Shown piece after piece: positions 55,491 to 64,000 of a stretch of DNA of 64,000 nt. The notes beneath the pieces are model-generated. The model saw nothing but the letters and a program-made list of their open reading frames with translations. It was not told where the DNA came from and did not search any database. Source of the DNA: an uncultured Shewanella sp. (GTDB lineage Bacteria > Pseudomonadota > Gammaproteobacteria > Enterobacterales > Shewanellaceae). The stretch's first letter is position 1, and each line of letters begins with the position of its first letter. The position numbers and the translations under genes are program-made. The stretch is from contig NZ_CANMWS010000007.1 of the NCBI RefSeq assembly GCF_947501665.1, forward strand, positions 144,048 to 208,047, written 5' to 3'.

Positions 55491-55832
55491 TCAACAGCTC
55501 TCCCTAACATTCAATCATGATGGTTTATCCACTCATTTAACACAAAGCCCATCCTTATCGAGAGTACTGAGTAGCACTTATCTTTAGGACATCAATACGT
55601 CTTTTCGTATTCGCAAGCTGTGATAAAATGAGCGATTTCAAATTCCATTTAGTCTTGACAGAAATTATTGATAATTAAGGTAGGGCAAGCTTTTAATCCA
55701 ACACAACCGCTTGCTGAATAAACGTTACCAACAAGCGACATTAATCACACTGAATTAGTGGCAAGTATTACCTAAAATATAAGAACAATAAGCCTGACTT
55801 AACAAGTATCTAAACTGAAATTTATGTCATTC
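55491..55832. other. Spacer between the Met/Cys/His-rich gene and cusC
   Basis: 342 bases with no gene. TTGACA at about 55655 is on the plus strand, not toward cusC. No CueR-type or CusR-type dyad was recognised. It may contain a separate promoter for cusCBA. Confidence 0.4.
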
Positions 55833-56282
55833 TTAAACGAATAAATAAATAGGAGGGCGATATAACGTTGGGTTTAACGGCGAAGAAGTAGCCACAGAGA
55901 CAGCACTGAGTCGAGCCACTAATAGCAATAAGGGGGTATGGGAATGTAATTGCTGAGTCACCACAGGACTCGAACATGGAGCCACGACACAATGACATTG
56001 TTGGCATTGCTGATGGGCTGATTGATTGGCACCTTGATTCATGCCGCTCACAATATCTTTCCCACAAGATGCTGACGCATTATGGGCCTGATGATGACTC
56101 TGATCTTTCATTAATAACGCTTGAGTTAACATTCCCATTTTCATATCGGTTTGCATGTTCGTTTCAGTCATATTCATCTCTTCACAAGACATCATCGTAC
56201 CTGCCATCGTTTGAGTGATGAAACTCAAACACAATAGCAACACAAAAAATGCTCTGTAAATAGACCGACTGATTAAACTCAC
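55833..56282 (-). CDS. Small exported Met/Cys/His-rich protein, probable copper-related
   Basis: 149 residues with a signal peptide (SIYRAFFVLLLCLSFITQTMA). The mature part is rich in potential metal ligands: MMSCEEMNMTETNMQTDMKMGM, HHQAHN, CGKD, HQQCQQCHCVVAPC. It resembles small DUF2946/CopL-like proteins often placed next to copper efflux genes; the family name is tentative. A later hydrophobic segment (LLLLVARLSAVSVA) could be a membrane helix. It is upstream of cusC in the same direction and probably belongs to the same copper response. Confidence 0.6.
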   Translation of the reverse strand: MSLISRSIYRAFFVLLLCLSFITQTMAGTMMSCEEMNMTETNMQTDMKMGMLTQALLMKDQSHHQAHNASASCGKDIVSGMNQGANQSAHQQCQQCHCVVAPCSSPVVTQQLHSHTPLLLLVARLSAVSVATSSPLNPTLYRPPIYLFV

Positions 56283-56522
56283 GCAAGACTCTCAATATGT
56301 AATGGCCTTGTAGACTAACATTAAAAAATAACTATTCAAGTTAAATCAGGCTTATCAAGCCTTACTGGTCAAAAGATCACTCTTTTATCCTATTGCCCAT
56401 AAAATGCTCACCCCATAGGATAATTAATTGTTTCCTAATAAATAATAGCGGTAATGGTTTACAACACTTATGTTTAAATCATTTATTTGAAATGGATGTC
56501 AGATTTTTATCATCACTTTTAA

Positions 56523-58640
<2,118 letters not shown>

Positions 58641-58658
58641 TAGAAAATAAGTCAATCA

Positions 58659-58688
58659 AAGGCATGCCAGACTATACTGGCATGCCTT
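58659..58688. terminator. Bidirectional terminator between the M4 protease and the ankyrin gene
   Basis: AAGGCATGCCAG and CTGGCATGCCTT pair around ACTATA. It lies 7 bases from the ankyrin gene stop and 18 from the protease stop. Confidence 0.75.
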
Positions 58689-58694
58689 GTCTCA

Positions 58695-60905
58695 TTAAGA
58701 CTTTAAAGGCTTTAAGTTTTTATTATCATAAATCTCTTGTAACAAGGTTTGACTGACTCGGCAATAAGGCAGCTCTGTTCCAGATAATTTACGCTGCAGC
58801 TTTGTCTTAAAAGAAGGGTTTTCACACCGATGCTTGGCCCACTCATACAATGACTCTTGCTTAAAACCAATATTTTTCAAACGTAAGTCTTCCACATTGG
58901 CTTTATCTAATAGCAACCTAAGGGCTTGTTCATTACCGTAATGAGCGGCAAGAGAAATGGCCGTATTGCCTGACTCATCCTTTATCCCCAAATCTTTAGG
59001 TGACATGTGCTCAATGGCGATTTTCTCCAATTCAGGCATTTGTTGGTACACCATGCTCATTAATGCTGTTTGCCCTTGATAATGCTGCCGACTTAAATTA
59101 TTTGTCGACATGAATTCGGGGGCTTTGACAGATAAATGTTTTACCATGTCATGATTACGCGCCAAAATACTTGGATGAGAAAAACACAAATCCCATACTG
59201 TTTGCCCCTTTCCATTGGTTACATAAAAATCCTTTTCCGTCATATTATCCATCAGCATTTGCTTTACATCAGGACGCTGATGACTTAACTGAGCCAAACT
59301 TAATGTGGGCTGATAATTTTCAATGAGTGCCATTAACAAAGTATTCTGCGTCTCGGGATCTTTGATGCTTAAGTCAACGACGTGCTGATTTTTAGCCACC
59401 AACAATTGAAACATTTCTGGCTGATATAAAGCGACAAAAAGCGGATGCTCCCCTTGCTTATTGCATTGTGATAATGATAATTTCTCTTGAGATAATAGCC
59501 ATTTCACCATCGCACCATCTTCACTTGAGATAGCCGCAATGAGAGGTGTTTGGCCTTGTTGATTAATTGCGGTGTTTACATCAATATGTGGGTGATGTTT
59601 CAGCAATGCATTCAATATGGGATAACCTGCTTTCGTTTGCAGCGTAAATTCAAAACAAGCCGCAAACATTTTTTGAGCAACTGATTTATGATTAAAAGAG
59701 AGGTGCTGAATTAAAAAGGTTATCTTCTCAGTCAATGCATGCCGTTTAACCGGATCCATTTCTAAAGAATAAGCTTCTAAGGCATATTGAATGGGTAAAC
59801 GACCTTGCTTATCTTTCACTTGCATGGCTGTCGGATCAAGCTGTAATAAACGATTTAAGTCATCCACACTTGTACTAGTACTCAATAACGCTTGAGTAAA
59901 ACCTGAGCGAATATTTTTTTCTTCATCCTGAGAAATCCCAAACTTTTGGACGCCACTCATCGATTCAAGGTAGGCCTTAGTGTCTATTTCAAAGGAGTAA
60001 GTTCGATTTCTTCCTTGAGTCTCTTGATAAATTCGAGCCACTTTATTGACATCATTGGCATAAGGCGAAGGGTGATCCCATAGCTTATTGGCTCTGAGCA
60101 AAATCTCCTCACAGATCTCAAAATTAGGGATCACTTTTTTATACTCAGCTTGAACGTTTGACTGTAAATATTTACTGGAATCCACGCTTCCCAATAACGC
60201 ATCCTTCTGGGCGGTATTTAAAACGCTTTTTTTGGTCTCCGCTAAAATAGTCAACATTTGTTGACGCATTGTCTCCCCTTCCATGTTCGTGGTCGGCGGC
60301 GCCGTTTTATTGATGGTCACCGCTTTAAAGTGACTGTCTTTATACAGCACAGGTGTTGGCGTTAAGCACCAAGCATCCACCACAATCGCATTATCATCTG
60401 GCATCCCTTTTTCATTTAAGTGTCCGATGATCACCACAGAATGATCCCCATCCCATGCCGCTAGATGTATGGGCATGCTGTGCTGCTCAGCCGCTAATTT
60501 AACAAACAGTAAGCGACCTACATCACCGCAAAACGAACCTTGAGTCACTCTCGCTCGAAAAACGGCTTGCCCCAACTCATCCCAATGATTATAAGCCGTT
60601 TGATTCACCTCACCATTGGCTTTATCAATGAACAAATTTATACGTTTGCCCGCCATCGCATCAATGTAACTTTGACCACTTGTGACTTGAATATGATTTT
60701 TTTGATTACCAATATACTCAATTCCCTCATCATATTTTATTGATAAAATCGTTTGCTTGGCTTTGACTAAATGATCCATCAATTCTGTGGATACAGGAAT
60801 ACGTTTAACCTTATCGCCAGTATGAGTTGGCATTAACTCAACAGATTGCTCATCAACATGAAAGTGTCTAACGGGGGATGGAATAAAACGATTTAAATCT
60901 GGCAT
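58695..60905 (-). CDS. Ankyrin-repeat protein with a putative Cys-His-Asp catalytic domain, probable type III effector
   Basis: 736 residues, no signal peptide or membrane helix. Residues about 100-200 have the arrangement GSFCGDVGRLLF (Cys126), GDHSVVIIG (His155) and AIVVDAWC (Asp177), spaced like papain/YopT- or transglutaminase-like enzymes. A helical middle (200-340) leads to ankyrin-type repeats (about 346-690: DKQGRLPIQYALE, NQQGQTPLIAAIS, NKQGEHPLFVALY, ESGNTAISLAAHYGNEQALRLLLD). The gene 53 bases upstream encodes a CesT-like chaperone, so export by a type III system is likely. The first 60-100 residues would then hold the secretion signal and chaperone-binding site. The enzymatic activity is a hypothesis; I do not recognise the exact family. 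Confidence 0.7.
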   Translation of the reverse strand: MPDLNRFIPSPVRHFHVDEQSVELMPTHTGDKVKRIPVSTELMDHLVKAKQTILSIKYDEGIEYIGNQKNHIQVTSGQSYIDAMAGKRINLFIDKANGEVNQTAYNHWDELGQAVFRARVTQGSFCGDVGRLLFVKLAAEQHSMPIHLAAWDGDHSVVIIGHLNEKGMPDDNAIVVDAWCLTPTPVLYKDSHFKAVTINKTAPPTTNMEGETMRQQMLTILAETKKSVLNTAQKDALLGSVDSSKYLQSNVQAEYKKVIPNFEICEEILLRANKLWDHPSPYANDVNKVARIYQETQGRNRTYSFEIDTKAYLESMSGVQKFGISQDEEKNIRSGFTQALLSTSTSVDDLNRLLQLDPTAMQVKDKQGRLPIQYALEAYSLEMDPVKRHALTEKITFLIQHLSFNHKSVAQKMFAACFEFTLQTKAGYPILNALLKHHPHIDVNTAINQQGQTPLIAAISSEDGAMVKWLLSQEKLSLSQCNKQGEHPLFVALYQPEMFQLLVAKNQHVVDLSIKDPETQNTLLMALIENYQPTLSLAQLSHQRPDVKQMLMDNMTEKDFYVTNGKGQTVWDLCFSHPSILARNHDMVKHLSVKAPEFMSTNNLSRQHYQGQTALMSMVYQQMPELEKIAIEHMSPKDLGIKDESGNTAISLAAHYGNEQALRLLLDKANVEDLRLKNIGFKQESLYEWAKHRCENPSFKTKLQRKLSGTELPYCRVSQTLLQEIYDNKNLKPLKS

Positions 60906-60958
60906 AATGGTAAATATAACGCTCTTAATTAAAATTTAGATATCAAACTTCATTGTCA

Positions 60959-61372
60959 TCAATTTGATGATATAACGGAGTTAATACTTAAGGTTTTTTG
61001 ACTGATTTGAATGACTCTGGACATCATAATATCCAATTCAAATGGACTAACTTGATAAATACATCGACTTTCATTGTAAGTAAAATAATGCCTATCTGGC
61101 GTGATAGCAAAAGCCCCCTCTCTCGTGGCTAAAAAGTTAGCTTCTAATAAAGTTTCATAAACAGACATGCGAGTATTATCATCAAGCACCTGAATATAGC
61201 TAACAATATGCACAGTTTGTGTTTCTTCTAAATAAATAAGGTGCATATCAAATTGATTATTCACTCGACATGACGCACAATTATTCATCACTATGAGTTC
61301 GGCATTCTTTGATAGCTTATTCAATTCACCAATTAATGTTTCAAAAATAGTACTAGTATATAAATCGTTCAA
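60959..61372 (-). CDS. CesT/SycE-like class I type III secretion chaperone
   Basis: A small acidic protein of 137 residues without a signal peptide. The size, the alpha-beta-beta-beta-alpha-beta-beta-alpha pattern (N-terminal helix ETLIGELNKLSKNAELI, strands FDMHLIYLEE and VHIVSYIQVL, helix VYETLLEANFLATREGAFAI with the diagnostic L-L-x-A-N, then strands YFTYNESRCIYQVSP and a C-terminal helix) fit class I effector chaperones. It directly precedes the ankyrin gene on the same strand, the usual chaperone-effector order. Class I chaperones are dimers that keep effectors secretion-competent. No type III apparatus is in the window. Confidence 0.72.
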   Translation of the reverse strand: MNDLYTSTIFETLIGELNKLSKNAELIVMNNCASCRVNNQFDMHLIYLEETQTVHIVSYIQVLDDNTRMSVYETLLEANFLATREGAFAITPDRHYFTYNESRCIYQVSPFELDIMMSRVIQISQKTLSINSVISSN

Positions 61373-61566
61373 ATTTAATTTATAGATGATTGATTTTAAA
61401 TTATTTTATTTGTAAGCGTTATCACAAGTCAAACCTTATTCAATAAAAATAAAGTAACTGTTTTTATTTCAAACGAATATTGATTAAAAAGAAACATTTT
61501 AAAAAAATGTAAGCATTGTAATAAACAGAATAGTAACAAGGCTTACCTATTAAATAATAACGTTAT

Positions 61567-63882
61567 TCAGTTCATTGAAACGCCAACTTTACTGCTTGTT
61601 TCTAAATCCACTTGGTATAGTCCACTAAATACAATAGAAAAAAACTGCCCCAATGCATTCACATCGATAGCATTGGCACTTACATCAATATTGATATAAT
61701 TGCATTTTTTCGTATCAAAGTTATATTGCATAAATTGAGAACTATTCAACAAAAGTGCATTATTCTCTTTATTAAAAGAAAGAGAATATAAAATATCATC
61801 ATCAAAAACCCTCCCTTCACATGAATCAAATGTTTTTACTACTTGATTTGTTTTTAAATCCAATTGTAAAACATGGTTTCGATTTTCACTGATCATATAA
61901 ATAACTTGGTTTTCTTGATCTAAACTAGCCGTATTAATGCCTTTTAAATCTTCAACTAATACAGATGAAGTAATTAAACTTCTCTCACCTGTGGATAAAT
62001 CAATGGCTAATAAGTTTCCTATCGAGCTATCAAATGCTAATAATCGATTATTTTTATTATCTAGCATAATACTGCTTAAATTGTTAAATAAAATACCTCC
62101 TCCATTAAAATGACTGGTTAATATAAATTGAGCCTTCTTATTTAAATCAATCGCTATCACTTTCTCATAGTTGTTTACATAGATAATTTGTGAGTCCTGG
62201 TCAAAGACCATCCCATATAAGTCCCAATAGGACACTCCATCTAATTCAAAAATATTTTTTCTTAACCCAGTGTTCAAATCAATTTCCATTAATTTAACCG
62301 TACCACTATTGTCATCATATTTATTTAAGGTATAAGCAATATTTTTATTATCATCAATAGCAATATTATAAGGGAATACTAATAAGTCCCCCCCTCCCAC
62401 ATTATCACTGATAAATTTAGACCGTTCACCTGACTTCAAATCTACTTGCATTAATATATTTAAGTCATGATCACTTAAATAAAGTTGGTTATTGACAACA
62501 TCAATATCAGTATAGTTTATTTGTTGAATAGCTAAATCACCTACATCTTCATCTTCATCTTCATCTTTAGATACTATAGATACAATCCCTGTTTCTAAAT
62601 TAATATTCTCAATACTGTCCCTACCAGAAACAACCACATTATTATTATCTACATTAATATTCATCATATTTAAGCTAGTATAAGTCTCTAAAGGCCACAT
62701 ATTGATGCCATCATAATCAATAAACAATAAACGACTTCCGAGCCAATTATCATCAAATACCACAAATCCATAGGAAGAGTAAGCAAAATCATGAGTATAG
62801 ACATATTGATTATTAAGTGTTTTCTCATCAAACACTACAACGAACTCCATAGTATCCATATTGAGCTTTAACATCATATTCTTAATGGAAGATGTTCCAT
62901 CATCTAGTAGATACTTGAATAAAATGAATAGCGCTTCTTTATCTTGTGAAAAATCGACTCTATGAACCCACCCATAAGACCATAAGTCAGTATCAACCGC
63001 TAGCGTATAATTCATCAGTAATTCACTTTGAGCAGTGACTGGAGAGATAGCAACCACTCGTAACTCATATTCCTCATTGTCAACATATAAAATGCTGTCC
63101 GTTTTCTCTTGATAACTAATTGGAATGTTATATGAACTAATTCCAGAAGCCTTAAAACGAGAAATGGCTTTTGTTACTAAATCAACTTCAAAAAACTCTC
63201 CCGCTCCTTCGTGAATAAACATACGACTAGACATATTATCAATCACAAATGGGCTATTGGCTGAAATAGATTCATTCATAATGGTCAATTCAGCCGCTTT
63301 TGTATTAATATTCCGGTATATATCTTCAGTTTCAATTAACACAGTTTCATCAACCGGCGACATATAATTGATCTGCCACTTAGCGGATTTATGGTCAATA
63401 TCTTCACTAAAAATGAGTTCGGCATCCACACCATTCACTCTCACGGCTTTCACACCCGCAATATCGTCAACCCTTCCTTTTATCGTAATTTGCTGTCCAT
63501 CGGCTCTCGATGTTTTCACTGGAAACTCAACAATAACATTGGGCGCATCAGTATCATTCGGAAATAATTTTGTAAAAATAACATTCACTGCACAATCGCT
63601 AGATACCTTATCTATGGTATAAATACTCCCACTCAATACGCCTTCACAACCTGATACTTGGTCTATTTCATAGCCATCATTTTGGGTAATCGTGAAAACA
63701 GTGGAGTCTTTACCATCGGTATAAACAATATCAGGTGCAATATTGCCGCCTTCATTGATCACTGTCGTCACAGTATATTGAACTTTTTGCTCTTCATCAT
63801 TTGCACTGTCATCAGAGCCTCCTCCACAGGCACTTAATATTGTACTGAGTAATAATAAAATTAATAATTGATTTTTTTTCAT
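61567..63882 (-). CDS. Beta-propeller lipoprotein with N-terminal repeat domains
   Basis: 771 residues from ATG 63882 (AAGGG upstream); the frame to 63909 is TTG-initiated read-through. The lipobox is ILSACGGGSDD. An InlB-B-repeat-like segment (YTVTTVINEGGNIAPD, DGYEIDQVSGCEG) and an Ig-like segment (QQITIKGRVDDIAGVKAVRVNGVDA) precede a long stretch of propeller-type blades (IDYDGINMWPLETY, QLYLSDHDLNILMQVDLKSGERSKF, IVYVNNYEKVIAIDLNKKAQF, LAFDSSIGNLLAIDLSTGERS). A run of DEDEDED (near residue 440) is coded by a 6-bp DNA repeat (about 62550-62573). It probably sits at the outer membrane; ligand unknown. Its promoter region is a tandem repeat. Confidence 0.75.
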   Translation of the reverse strand: MKKNQLLILLLLSTILSACGGGSDDSANDEEQKVQYTVTTVINEGGNIAPDIVYTDGKDSTVFTITQNDGYEIDQVSGCEGVLSGSIYTIDKVSSDCAVNVIFTKLFPNDTDAPNVIVEFPVKTSRADGQQITIKGRVDDIAGVKAVRVNGVDAELIFSEDIDHKSAKWQINYMSPVDETVLIETEDIYRNINTKAAELTIMNESISANSPFVIDNMSSRMFIHEGAGEFFEVDLVTKAISRFKASGISSYNIPISYQEKTDSILYVDNEEYELRVVAISPVTAQSELLMNYTLAVDTDLWSYGWVHRVDFSQDKEALFILFKYLLDDGTSSIKNMMLKLNMDTMEFVVVFDEKTLNNQYVYTHDFAYSSYGFVVFDDNWLGSRLLFIDYDGINMWPLETYTSLNMMNINVDNNNVVVSGRDSIENINLETGIVSIVSKDEDEDEDVGDLAIQQINYTDIDVVNNQLYLSDHDLNILMQVDLKSGERSKFISDNVGGGDLLVFPYNIAIDDNKNIAYTLNKYDDNSGTVKLMEIDLNTGLRKNIFELDGVSYWDLYGMVFDQDSQIIYVNNYEKVIAIDLNKKAQFILTSHFNGGGILFNNLSSIMLDNKNNRLLAFDSSIGNLLAIDLSTGERSLITSSVLVEDLKGINTASLDQENQVIYMISENRNHVLQLDLKTNQVVKTFDSCEGRVFDDDILYSLSFNKENNALLLNSSQFMQYNFDTKKCNYINIDVSANAIDVNALGQFFSIVFSGLYQVDLETSSKVGVSMN

Positions 63883-63915
63883 GACATTCCCTTGCCTTAA
63901 TATCCACAATAACTC

Positions 63916-64000
63916 ACTAAATAACTAAATAACTAAATAACTAAATAACTAAATAACTAAATAACTAAATAACTAAATAACTAAATAACTAAATAACTAA
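63916..64000. repeat. Octanucleotide tandem repeat (ACTAAATA)n, continuing past the window edge
   Basis: At least 10 perfect 8-bp copies run from 63916 to the window end. The tract begins 34 bases upstream of the lipoprotein start codon, so it covers the -10/-35 zone or 5' leader of the leftward gene. Its true length is not visible. The unit contains stop codons, so it is not coding. Confidence 0.95.

Noticed and set aside
58695..60905. Rhs/T6SS toxin or type IV effector as the class of the ankyrin protein
   Set aside because: No Rhs, PAAR or VgrG neighbours and no immunity-like gene; the CesT-like neighbour points to type III export, though type IV is not formally excluded.
63916..64000. 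CRISPR or telomere-like array
   Set aside because: Contiguous 8-bp units with no spacers; a simple tandem repeat.

Overview
The window is a chromosomal segment of an AT-rich marine gammaproteobacterium. Gene content and order (fkpA/slyX divergent pair, xerD-dsbC-recJ block, rluA, asnC, yacL, two-hydrolase GlyGly-CTERM locus, molybdo-hydroxylase with cytochrome c) best fit Shewanellaceae (Shewanella or Parashewanella-like); Moritella/Psychromonas-like hosts are not excluded. No rRNA, tRNA, CRISPR array, insertion sequence or prophage was recognised.

Layout. 1-6.6 kb: the 3' end of a probable alpha/beta hydrolase, an LptA-SPOR fusion protein, an orphan UhpC-type hexose-phosphate carrier, and a ribose ABC transporter (rbsA-rbsC-rbsB) without rbsD/K/R. 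6.6-14.5 kb: one long leftward operon encoding a MacB-like export system (HlyD-type adaptor, ATPase, two FtsX/MacB permeases) followed by a sigma54-type response regulator and its histidine kinase; a good -24/-12 promoter and four TGTCCG repeats precede it, which suggests autoregulation. 14.8-19.5 kb: periplasmic molybdenum hydroxylase (large subunit, 2Fe-2S subunit, tri-haem cytochrome c). 20.1-22.3 kb: secreted lipase-like hydrolase plus an unknown exported partner. 22.4-31.6 kb: glnK-amtB with an NtrC box, yacL, fkpA, slyX, a second peptide deformylase with two lipoproteins (COG3014-like and LpoB-like), a GDPD-type phosphodiesterase, and a phosphoribosyltransferase. 31.9-40.9 kb: housekeeping genes (EEP nuclease, yedI-like, rpiA, recJ, dsbC, xerD, spermidine-synthase-like, rluA, asnC).

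41-48.7 kb holds two divergent secreted subtilases, both with GlyGly-CTERM tails. 48.8-56.3 kb is a copper/silver efflux operon (Met/Cys/His-rich small protein, cusC, cusB, cusA) in which CusB carries 20 perfect-length heptads of the MDHDMSS type between its adaptor part and a CusF-like domain. 56.5-58.6 kb is an M4 metalloprotease with PPC and PKD domains. 58.7-61.4 kb is the most striking locus: a CesT-like type III secretion chaperone followed by a 736-residue ankyrin protein with a possible Cys-His-Asp catalytic triad, i.e. a probable chaperone-effector pair far from any secretion apparatus in view. The window ends with a beta-propeller lipoprotein gene whose upstream region is an 8-bp tandem repeat running off the edge, a candidate phase-variation tract.
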